A stretch of 21,721 nt of DNA from an archaeon (lineage in GTDB: Archaea; Thermoproteota; Nitrososphaeria; Nitrososphaerales; UBA183), in NCBI GenBank assembly GCA_021807225.1, contig JAKAPI010000008.1:1-21721 (forward strand), given 5' to 3'. This document shows, one piece after another, positions 15,309-21,230 of the stretch. The notes under the pieces are model-generated. The model did no database searches. It saw nothing but the letters and a program-made list of their open reading frames with translations, and was not told where the DNA came from. Made by a program: the position numbers and the translations under genes. Numbering within the stretch: position 1 is the first letter of the stretch; the number at the start of each line of letters is the position of its first letter.

Positions 15309-15905
15309 ATGAGCTTTAGCGGAGGTGGATGGCCCTCTCTGCTGGTCCCCCTGGCGGGCAAGACTGCGACCTTCCTCGTCGAAGGGCGGCAGGCAAACGT
15401 CAGGTTCGCCCGCACGCTCGTGAGCGCCGTCGCGAAGACGGGCCATCCATGCGTCGTCTTTGACATCGACGCCCTCTACTCGTCCAACGCTGACCTGATC
15501 TTCGCAGGCCTCCCTGGTGCGGCCCCCTTCACTATCAGGGTCCCTCCTCCCGGCTCCGACATCGAACCCGAGTTCTCATCGCTGTTCGCCTCCCAACAGA
15601 AGGTAATCGTTATCGACAGCCTGAACAGCTTCTATCACTTGGTCTCCCTTGAAGACGGAAGCTCCAGGGGGAGGAAGCTGATGTTCGCCCTTGCTAGCCT
15701 TTCGCACTTCGCTAGGGGGAACGGCGGCGCCGTCATCCTGAGCATGTACAAGCGCGAGGGTTTCTCGAAGTCAGGCAGAGGAAGGTCCATCTCGAACCTC
15801 TCCGATGTCACTGCGTCGGTGGACGTCAGAGGGGAGGAGGTCGAAATCAGGACAGAGAAAGGCTCGGCGTGGCCGGGCGGAGTTTTCTCTAGCCGAATCC
15901 CTTGA
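15309..15905 (+). CDS. RecA-fold protein with degenerate P-loop
   Basis: A 198-residue protein I cannot name. The overall pattern resembles a RecA/KaiC-type core: a strand then turn at residues 20-30 (TATFLVEGRQANVRFARTLV) sits where Walker A should be but has no GK[ST]. A strand with an acidic end follows (CVVFDIDALYSSN), then a clear Walker B-like strand KVIVIDSLNSFYHL (98-111) with Asp103. A later strand GGAVILSMYKREG looks like the sensor strand. The loss of the P-loop lysine suggests that it does not hydrolyse ATP on its own and may be a structural or regulatory partner, as with RecA paralogues; this is inference. ATG 15309 is 28 bases from a TATA. It is divergent from the RuvC-like gene and ends in a 17-base overlap with the convergent membrane protein gene. 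It could alternatively be a lineage-specific protein outside the RecA superfamily. Confidence 0.62.
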   Translation: MSFSGGGWPSLLVPLAGKTATFLVEGRQANVRFARTLVSAVAKTGHPCVVFDIDALYSSNADLIFAGLPGAAPFTIRVPPPGSDIEPEFSSLFASQQKVIVIDSLNSFYHLVSLEDGSSRGRKLMFALASLSHFARGNGGAVILSMYKREGFSKSGRGRSISNLSDVTASVDVRGEEVEIRTEKGSAWPGGVFSSRIP

Positions 15906-16296
15906 GAAGCGCCAGGTCTATGCCGGCGAAGATCGAGACCACGAGAAGAAGCAGGGCCAACCCCAGATAGAGGTTCACCGCCCTCGCCCGGACCGTCTGC
16001 CTGCCGCTCAGGTACACCAGATAGACGCCGGCGCCGCCGGTAATTATGATGAAAGCGTTGATCACAGCTTCGGGGATGGTCTCAGCCTGGCCGTTCGGAT
16101 ACGGGATGTATGTCTGGTTGGGCACCCTGTAGACCAACGCGGTGACGAACCCAGCCATGAGCCCCACCAGGGTCAGGACGTACACCGTCTGGACTAGCCC
16201 TCCACGTCTGGTCAGCGACCCCAGTAGCCCTACGGCCCCGTTCTTCAGGGACCCTACCGTCCTTCGGTACGCCGATTCGAGCGATTGTCTTATCAT
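15889..16296 (-). CDS. Small membrane protein of unknown function
   Basis: A 135-residue predicted membrane protein with three hydrophobic helices: about residues 38-57 (VYVLTLVGLMAGFVTALVY), 78-96 (VINAFIIITGGAGVYLVYLSG) and 109-129 (LYLGLALLLLVVSIFAGIDL). The first 35 residues are basic (SAYRRTVGSLK, GSLTRRGG) and would face the cytoplasm. The loop between helices 1 and 2 (RVPNQTYIPYPNGQAETIPE) would be outside. I recognise no family. The ATG follows the stop codon of the cysteine-rich gene with no gap (TAG-ATG). An AGGTG at 16302-16306, with five bases between, is a good internal ribosome binding site, so it is the last gene of an operon with topA and the cysteine-rich protein. A role linked to topA is only suggested by position. 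Confidence 0.75.
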   Translation of the reverse strand: MIRQSLESAYRRTVGSLKNGAVGLLGSLTRRGGLVQTVYVLTLVGLMAGFVTALVYRVPNQTYIPYPNGQAETIPEAVINAFIIITGGAGVYLVYLSGRQTVRARAVNLYLGLALLLLVVSIFAGIDLALLKGFG

Positions 16297-16503
16297 CTAA
16301 CCACCTAGCAGAAACCCTGCTGTCTCCTTAGCCCACTGGCCCGTTTGAACGTTGCGTTTAACACTATCCAAATACTTTTCCCAACCGATGCCCCCGTAGG
16401 CCTTCTCCCAGAGGGGGTACGCTGCCTGCAACTTCACCTTCGCCGCTTCATGGTGCCGGCAAAGGTCTGCCGTGCTCTCCCTACCGCAGACTGCACACTT
16501 CAT
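16297..16503 (-). CDS. Small cysteine-rich (zinc-binding) protein
   Basis: A 68-residue protein beginning MKCAVCGRESTADLCRHHEA. CxxC at residues 3-6, then Cys15 and the following His-His (17-18), would make one zinc site. The rest is a helical stretch with several aromatic residues (YPLWEKAYGGIGWEKYLDSV) ending LLGG. The C-terminal AKETAGFLLGG has no obvious role. I chose ATG 16503 because it overlaps the topA stop codon as ATGA, a common sign of translational coupling. The frame extends to a TTG at 16521, which would add six residues. It is the middle gene of topA - this gene - membrane protein. No family name is certain; it looks like a small conserved archaeal zinc protein. Confidence 0.75.
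   Translation of the reverse strand: MKCAVCGRESTADLCRHHEAAKVKLQAAYPLWEKAYGGIGWEKYLDSVKRNVQTGQWAKETAGFLLGG
16302..16306 (-). promoter_or_regulatory. Ribosome binding site for the small membrane protein
   Basis: AGGTG on the minus strand, five bases before ATG 16296, complementary to the usual archaeal 16S rRNA tail (CACCU). It also encodes the last residues of the upstream protein. It stands out because first genes here lack such a site, which fits an operon-internal start. Confidence 0.55.
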
Positions 16504-18575
16504 CTCTTCTTCCCTGGACAATCCGGGTTAGGGCAGAGCCTCCAGGGGCGCCCTTTCCCCACGATGTGGACGATGGGCCATGAGCAGCGCTCGCACGTCT
16601 TCGAAGTAGCCTTGACCGTCCCCCTTTGAGGCAGAGGGGCGGAAGCGCGACAGATCGAGGGGTAGTTCGAGCACCCGACGAATCGCTTGCCCGAAGTCTT
16701 CGACCTGATCAGTCTCAGCTCCCCGGTCTTGCAGACGGGGCATCTGCCCAGCGCGAAGGCCTTGGCGGCTGCGCCGGTCAGGGCCGAGTCCAACTCCTTC
16801 CCCAGGGCGTCTTCCTCTGCGCCCAGAGCGGCAAGCTGGCTCGCCATGGACCTGACCGCCTCCCGGAGCATCTCCGCCTCCTCTTCCTTCCCTCGTTCTA
16901 CGGCGTCCAGCTTCTCTTCGATGCCGCGCGTGAGGCCCATGCCCATGACCTCGGGCGCGAACTTCTCCATCGCCTCGGCGACCGCGAACCCAAGGTCTGT
17001 CACTTCCATGCCTTCCCCCGCGACATACCCTCTTCCCACCAGCGTAGCTATGACGTCCGCTCGCGTAGCCTTGGTCCCAATCCCCTCTCTCTCCATCTTT
17101 TCCAGCAGGCTGCCTGGGTTATACCGAACAGGTTTCTGGTCGAATCTGCCTTCGACCACTACATCGGAGACATCGAGGCTTTCCCCCTCGGATATCGGTG
17201 GAACTTCTCTGTCCCTGAGCCCCGCATACCTTCCGTAGTACTCCATCCAGCCTGGGGAAAGCGTCCTCCCTCCTGCAAGCCTGAACTCGTGGCTGCCGAC
17301 GGCGAGGGTGACGTCGACGAGCTCACGCCTCGCCGAGGGCCCGAAGGCAGCAAGAAACCTTCTCACGACGAGGTCGAAGATGGACCTCTCCGAGCGGTCG
17401 AGGGCCCTCCGCGGCCTCTCCCCCGTAGGATGCAGGGCCGGATGGGCGGGGTCTGACCTCGCCCCCTGGACTGGCCTGGCGTCGGACTTCAGTATCCGTC
17501 CGGCGATTTCAGAATACTCAGGCATCTTCGAAATCCCCGAGACTATCTTCCTCAGGCCGAGTGTTGGCGGGAGCTTCTGGCTCCCCGTCCGGGGGTATGA
17601 GATCAGGGCTCCGAGGTAGAGGCGCTCGGCGACCTGTAGCGTCCTGCTCGGGGTGTAACCGAAGGCCCTGTACGCCTCCTTCTGGAGCTCGCCGATGTCG
17701 AAGGGGGTGGGGGGTCCCACTTGGACTGCGCTCCTCCTGACCGAAGCCGCCACCGCCTTCTTCCCGACGCAGCCGTCGTGGACCTCCCTTGCCAGGCGCT
17801 CGGTCGGGACTTTGTCCTGAGAATATGCAGCGGTGAACTCCTTCCCCTCCCTGCGGAACTTGCCCGTGACTCTCCAATACGGCAGGGGGACGAACTCTCG
17901 TATCGCCTTCTCCCTTTCCACCAGGAACCCCAGGGTGGGCCCCTGCACTCGCCCCATGCTCACCGTCTTGTACCTGTGCCCCCAGCCCAAAGCCGACTGC
18001 GAAAGCGCCCTGGAGAGGTTGACCCCCCACACGAAGTCGATAGAGTGCCTCGCCCTTCCAGCCCGGGCGAGCCCCTGCCCTGACTGAGGTTCAAGGCCGT
18101 CGAACGCCCTCCTCAGGTCATCCTCTGTCAGCGTCGAGAACTTCGCCCTGAGGGCGGTCTTCTCCTTGCCCCCGCACGCATATCTCAGCAGATTGTAGCC
18201 TATCGTTTCGCCCTCGACGTCGAAGTCGCAGGCGTTCACGAACCTCGATGCTCCTGCCGACAACTTCTTGATGGCAGAGATGCGCCTGCCCGCGCCGGCG
18301 TCGTCTTCGTCTACCAGGTCGGACGGGTACCATTCCAGGTCGAAGACCGGGTAGACCGTCCTCTCCTCCGAGGCGTCCGACACGGCGTAGAGGTGCCCCT
18401 GTGCCGAGCAGACTACGAATTCTTCCCCCCCTCGGGAAAGGGAGTAGGCCGAGGCGCCGTCCACCGTCATGACCCTGCTGCTCCCCCCAGACAGGGCGTC
18501 TGCCACCCTTCTAGCGGCGTCTGGCTTCTCACAGATTACCAGCGTGTACCCCGAATTCATCATCCCCCGACGCAT
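16500..18575 (-). CDS. topA: DNA topoisomerase type IA
   Basis: A 691-residue type IA topoisomerase, which relaxes negatively supercoiled DNA or decatenates through a single-strand break. The TOPRIM domain starts VICEKPDAARRVADAL (13-28) and has the metal-binding DFDVEGE (117-123). The active-site tyrosine is Tyr327 in YLGALISYPRTGSQKLP. A GRVQGPTLGFLVERE stretch lies at 208-222. Two C-terminal zinc ribbons follow: Cys612/615/635/642 and Cys661/664/681/686. The architecture is the topo III/archaeal topo IA type, with no helicase domain, so it is not reverse gyrase. A TATA-like element at 18595-18602, centred about 23 bases before, supports ATG 18575; ATG 18563 and 18560 also fit the homology start. 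It heads an operon with the 68-residue zinc protein (ATGA overlap) and a membrane protein. Confidence 0.97.
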   Translation of the reverse strand: MRRGMMNSGYTLVICEKPDAARRVADALSGGSSRVMTVDGASAYSLSRGGEEFVVCSAQGHLYAVSDASEERTVYPVFDLEWYPSDLVDEDDAGAGRRISAIKKLSAGASRFVNACDFDVEGETIGYNLLRYACGGKEKTALRAKFSTLTEDDLRRAFDGLEPQSGQGLARAGRARHSIDFVWGVNLSRALSQSALGWGHRYKTVSMGRVQGPTLGFLVEREKAIREFVPLPYWRVTGKFRREGKEFTAAYSQDKVPTERLAREVHDGCVGKKAVAASVRRSAVQVGPPTPFDIGELQKEAYRAFGYTPSRTLQVAERLYLGALISYPRTGSQKLPPTLGLRKIVSGISKMPEYSEIAGRILKSDARPVQGARSDPAHPALHPTGERPRRALDRSERSIFDLVVRRFLAAFGPSARRELVDVTLAVGSHEFRLAGGRTLSPGWMEYYGRYAGLRDREVPPISEGESLDVSDVVVEGRFDQKPVRYNPGSLLEKMEREGIGTKATRADVIATLVGRGYVAGEGMEVTDLGFAVAEAMEKFAPEVMGMGLTRGIEEKLDAVERGKEEEAEMLREAVRSMASQLAALGAEEDALGKELDSALTGAAAKAFALGRCPVCKTGELRLIRSKTSGKRFVGCSNYPSICRASAPLPQRGTVKATSKTCERCSWPIVHIVGKGRPWRLCPNPDCPGKKR

Positions 18576-18594
18576 TCAGCCGGCGCGTGCGGGC

Positions 18595-18602
18595 TCTATA
18601 GC
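18595..18602 (-). promoter_or_regulatory. TATA-like element for topA
   Basis: GCTATAGA on the minus strand, centred about 23-24 bases before ATG 18575, within the 33-base gap after the zinc ribbon gene. Moderately convincing. Confidence 0.4.
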
Positions 18603-18608
18603 TCCTGC

Positions 18609-18785
18609 CTAGGAAAAGGAGCCGTCGATCTTCCTGACCTCGACCTGGTACCTCGTGGGCGCGAGTTTCGCGCCACATTTCTTGCAGCGGTAGTCCGCGG
18701 CCTTCAACACGTCCCCCGGAGACCTCAGGTCGAACCCTGAATACAGAGGCGTGCCGCAGGAACTGCAGGCTATCTCAAAGGTCAA
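18609..18785 (-). CDS. Small zinc ribbon protein (58 aa)
   Basis: A 58-residue protein with one classic zinc ribbon: CSSCGTPLYSGFDLRSP (Cys7, Cys10) and YRCKKCGAKL (Cys34, Cys37). It ends in a basic tail, APTRYQVEVRKIDGSFS. Such proteins are widespread small archaeal zinc ribbons with unassigned roles, often read as nucleic-acid or protein adaptors; function here is unknown. The start is a TTG at 18785 (TTG-ACC-TTT-GAG), because no ATG or GTG is in frame and a TATA-like CCTAAATCC on this strand lies exactly 27 bases before. It sits between cofE and topA on the same strand, with its own promoter and the topA promoter just after its stop, so it looks independently transcribed. It is too short to be caught easily, but the cysteine pattern is clear. 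Confidence 0.82.
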   Translation of the reverse strand: MTFEIACSSCGTPLYSGFDLRSPGDVLKAADYRCKKCGAKLAPTRYQVEVRKIDGSFS

Positions 18786-18807
18786 CGCCCTGCCGGTGCC
18801 TCGGCGT

Positions 18808-18816
18808 GGATTTAGG
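18808..18816 (-). promoter_or_regulatory. TATA-like element for the small zinc ribbon gene
   Basis: CCTAAATCC on the minus strand, centred 27 bases before the TTG at 18785. It lies immediately after or across the end of cofE (stop at 18818) and supports the TTG start. Confidence 0.45.
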
Positions 18817-18817
18817 C

Positions 18818-19582
18818 CTATGCGCCGTGCCCGTACCCCAGGCTCCTGAGAAACACGTCGTCTTCGACGGGGATGGCGAACCTTCTCCCAGGGTACTCCT
18901 CGTCCTTCAGGAGTTTCCCCGCCCCTCGCACTATCACTACAGGGGTCGCTTCGTCCGACTCCCCCATCAACACTTCTGCCGCCGAGCTGAGGTCGTCGGC
19001 GAGCGCCTGCGAGGTCACTTTGAGGACGTTGCCGAAGAGGTCGGACCTCCCCCGCATATCGAGCACTGCGTCCACCCCCGAAGCAGCCACGGCCACTCCT
19101 GTCGTGCCTCTGCGCGTAGGTGAGAGCCGGCTGTCGCAGATCACTACGCCCACAGAAACGCCCCTCGAGAACCTCAGCTCTTCCCTTATCCTCCGCGCGG
19201 ACGCTTCCGGCCTCCTTGGGTATAGGACCACCATACCGTGCCCTATGTTCGACTTGTCGATCCCCGCGTTGGGGGTGAGCAGCCCTTCCTTGCTTGTGAG
19301 GAGGAAGCCGGGGATCCCTCCTAACACCTCGTCAGACTCGCGGACGACGAGCTCGCAGAGCCTCGGGTCCATGCGGTGCTCCGCGGCCAGCTCCCTCGCC
19401 CGAGCGCCCGGGCGGACCCTGGCCAGCTTCACCACCCGCCCTTCCGATATGGCGACGAACTTGCTCGAAATCACTAGTATGTCCCCGTCCCTCAGCTTCC
19501 CCCCAACCTCGGCATCGATCAGTTCTACGACGTCGAACTTCGCACTCTTCCTCGGCATCGTCACCGGGACCAGCGTCAGCAA
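18818..19582 (-). CDS. cofE: Coenzyme F420-0:L-glutamate ligase
   Basis: A predicted 254-residue enzyme that adds L-glutamates to F420-0, the final step in making coenzyme F420. Motifs: DGDILVISSKFVAISEGRVV near the N-terminus, PNAGIDKSNIGHGMVVLYP in the middle, then the nucleotide-binding GVVICDSRLSPTRRGTTGVAVAASGV. After this come a region with DLFGNVLKVTSQALADDLSSAAE and a C-terminal VIVRGAG. This is the single-domain archaeal form (no nitroreductase fusion as in bacterial FbiB). The frame extends to a GTG at 19606, but the TATA at 19607-19613 abuts that codon. TTG 19582 lies 28 bases from the TATA and directly before the conserved start LTLVPVTMPRK, so I chose it. It is divergent from gcvT and shares that TATA. 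It shows that the organism makes F420. Confidence 0.93.
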   Translation of the reverse strand: MLTLVPVTMPRKSAKFDVVELIDAEVGGKLRDGDILVISSKFVAISEGRVVKLARVRPGARARELAAEHRMDPRLCELVVRESDEVLGGIPGFLLTSKEGLLTPNAGIDKSNIGHGMVVLYPRRPEASARRIREELRFSRGVSVGVVICDSRLSPTRRGTTGVAVAASGVDAVLDMRGRSDLFGNVLKVTSQALADDLSSAAEVLMGESDEATPVVIVRGAGKLLKDEEYPGRRFAIPVEDDVFLRSLGYGHGA

Positions 19583-19606
19583 ATGCTTCTCCGGACCGTT
19601 GCCCAC

Positions 19607-19613
19607 TTAAATA
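19607..19613. promoter_or_regulatory. Shared TATA element between cofE and gcvT
   Basis: TTAAATA, centred at 19610. It is 28 bases from TTG 19582 of cofE and 26 bases from GTG 19636 of gcvT, in opposite directions. It fits neither of the further in-frame starts (19606 minus, 19627 plus), so it decides both starts. Confidence 0.5.
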
Positions 19614-19635
19614 GAGTCGGGCTCCCTTGAGGCTG

Positions 19636-20748
19636 GTGCCGAAGACAACCCAGCTCTACGACTATCACGCGAAACACGCCAAGCTCACCGAGTTCGCTGG
19701 CTACGACATGCCTCTGTGGTATTCGACCACCAGCGAAGAGCACATGGCGGTCAGGAACGCGTCTGGGATCTTCGACGTGTCCCACATGGCTCGGTTCGAA
19801 GTCAGAGGTGAACGCGCGACCGGGTTCCTCGAGGAGCTGGTCCCCACCTCGGTCGAGTCTCAGCCTCCAGGGAAGGCGTTCTACACCCTGCTGCTCAACG
19901 AGCGGGGGGGAATCATCGACGACCTGATCATCGAGAGGCTGGGGGCCGACAGATACATGGTGGTAGTCAACGCGGCGAACCATCAGACTGACCTCCGCCA
20001 CATGATGGACCGCGCCCCCTCGGGCCTCGCTTTCCAAGACGTGACCGAGGACTCTGCGATGATCGCAGTCCAGGGCCCGGCCGCATCGGCTTCGCTGCAA
20101 CCGCTCACCGACCTCGACCTGAGCCAACTGAAGCGCTTCAGGTGCGCGGAGGCAAGGGTCGCTGGCGAGGACGCCCTCGTTTCAAGGACCGGATACACCG
20201 GCGAGGACGGATTCGAGGTCATCGTCTACGGGACTTCGGCGGCGAACCCTCAGGGCGCGCTGAAGGTCTGGAACCGGCTCGCGGCGACTTCCGCTCCATG
20301 TGGGCTCGGTGCCAGAGACTCGCTCAGGCTCGAGGCGGGCCTGCCTCTGCACGGCTCCGACATCGACCAAGATACAGACCCATTCGAAGCAGACCTGGCC
20401 TGGGTCATGACCGCGGGGAAGACCGGGTACGTCGGTGCGGGCGCACTTGCCAAGTACAAGGACCATGGACCCGCCACCGTCAGGAGGGGGCTTGTCGTGG
20501 AGTCGGGAATCCCCCGCCACGGATTCGAAATCACTGCCGACTCCAGCCCGCTTGGGAGTGTGACCAGCGGTACCTTCTCGCCTCTGCTCCGGAAGGGGGT
20601 GGGGCTGTGCAGGGTGAAGAGCGACCGCTCCGCCTTCGGCGCACAGGTGGGGGTGCTCATCAGAGAGGCCCGTCAGAGCGGGACCATCACGAAGCCGCCG
20701 TTCTACGACGAGCGCCTCTATGGCTGGAAGCGCCAGAAGGGTAATTAG
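19636..20748 (+). CDS. gcvT: Glycine cleavage system aminomethyltransferase (T protein)
   Basis: A 370-residue T-protein. It takes the aminomethyl group from the lipoyl arm of H-protein, releases ammonia and forms methylene-tetrahydropterin. Motifs: DYHAKHAKLTEFAGYDMPLWY at the start, FDVSHMARFEVRG (about 55-67), GGIIDDLIIERLGADRYMVVVNAAN, TGYTGEDGFEV, and GLGARDSLRLEAGLPLHG with the likely catalytic Asp228. The C-terminal beta-barrel includes GIPRHGFEI and GSVTSGTFSPLL. The frame could start at TTG 19627, but GTG 19636 sits 26 bases from the shared TATA at 19607-19613 and the homology starts right after it. gcvH follows after 23 bases and is very likely in the same transcript. P-protein and L-protein genes are not in the window. 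Confidence 0.96.
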   Translation: MPKTTQLYDYHAKHAKLTEFAGYDMPLWYSTTSEEHMAVRNASGIFDVSHMARFEVRGERATGFLEELVPTSVESQPPGKAFYTLLLNERGGIIDDLIIERLGADRYMVVVNAANHQTDLRHMMDRAPSGLAFQDVTEDSAMIAVQGPAASASLQPLTDLDLSQLKRFRCAEARVAGEDALVSRTGYTGEDGFEVIVYGTSAANPQGALKVWNRLAATSAPCGLGARDSLRLEAGLPLHGSDIDQDTDPFEADLAWVMTAGKTGYVGAGALAKYKDHGPATVRRGLVVESGIPRHGFEITADSSPLGSVTSGTFSPLLRKGVGLCRVKSDRSAFGAQVGVLIREARQSGTITKPPFYDERLYGWKRQKGN

Positions 20749-20756
20749 TTCGCCGC

Positions 20757-20761
20757 GAGGG
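20757..20761 (+). promoter_or_regulatory. Possible ribosome binding site for gcvH
   Basis: GAGGG, 10 bases before ATG 20772, within the 23-base gcvT-gcvH gap. No TATA-like element is seen there, so gcvH is probably read from the gcvT transcript and could need this site. The spacing is long and the match partial. Confidence 0.3.
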
Positions 20762-20771
20762 CGCACGCCCG

Positions 20772-21182
20772 ATGGAGGTCCACGGATACCAGATCCCCGA
20801 GGGGCTGCTTTACACCAAGGAACACGAGTGGGCGAAGCAAGAAGGGGCCGTCGTCAGGATAGGCGTCACGGACTACGCCGCTAAGACGCTGAACGACGTG
20901 GTCTACGTGGCCTCCCCCAAGCCAAAGTCGAAGGTGGAGCACATGAAGTCGATGGGGACCGTCGAATCAATCAAAGCTGTGTCCGAGGTGTACTCTCCGA
21001 TTTCGGGGGAGGTCGCGAGGATCAACGGCGACCTGGACGCTCACCCTGAACTCGTGAACAAGTCGCCCTACGGCGAGGGGTGGCTGGTCGAGGTGACGCC
21101 ATCGGACTTCGCGGGGGAGAGCAAGTCCCTCCTGGACGCGAAGGCGTACGCGGCCTACCTCAACACCCTGCTCACGAAGTGA
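20772..21182 (+). CDS. gcvH: Glycine cleavage system H protein
   Basis: A 136-residue lipoyl carrier protein that shuttles the aminomethyl group between the P, T and L proteins. The sequence has the whole family pattern: IPEGLLYTKEHEWAK at the start, RIGVTDYAAKTLNDVVYV (29-46), and the lipoylation site at Lys68 in GTVESIKAVSEVYSPISGEV. Next are INGDLDAHPELVNKSPYGEGW and a helical C-terminus. Length is typical (about 125-140). It is the second gene after gcvT. The lipoylated lysine implies a lipoate-attaching enzyme elsewhere in the genome. ATG 20772 is the only sensible start: upstream frame is not conserved and the next in-frame ATG is after the family start. Confidence 0.97.
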   Translation: MEVHGYQIPEGLLYTKEHEWAKQEGAVVRIGVTDYAAKTLNDVVYVASPKPKSKVEHMKSMGTVESIKAVSEVYSPISGEVARINGDLDAHPELVNKSPYGEGWLVEVTPSDFAGESKSLLDAKAYAAYLNTLLTK

Positions 21183-21195
21183 CTGAAAAAGCACG

Positions 21196-21205
21196 CTTAA
21201 AATAG
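21196..21205 (+). promoter_or_regulatory. TATA-like element for the stt3/aglB gene
   Basis: CTTAAAATAG, centred about 31 bases before the TTG at 21231, in the 48-base gap after gcvH. The spacing is at the long end of what is seen in this window. Confidence 0.4.
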
Positions 21206-21230
21206 CCCGGCGGGCGCTCGATTTCCAGAT

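Noticed and set aside
15309..15905. Assigning the RecA-fold protein as RadA or RadB
   Set aside because: No Walker A lysine and no recombinase-specific motif is visible, so a name would be invented; kept as a RecA-fold protein.
19606..19627. Longer starts GTG 19606 for cofE and TTG 19627 for gcvT
   Set aside because: The shared TATA at 19607-19613 would overlap or abut these codons; the shorter starts match both the expected distance and the protein family starts.
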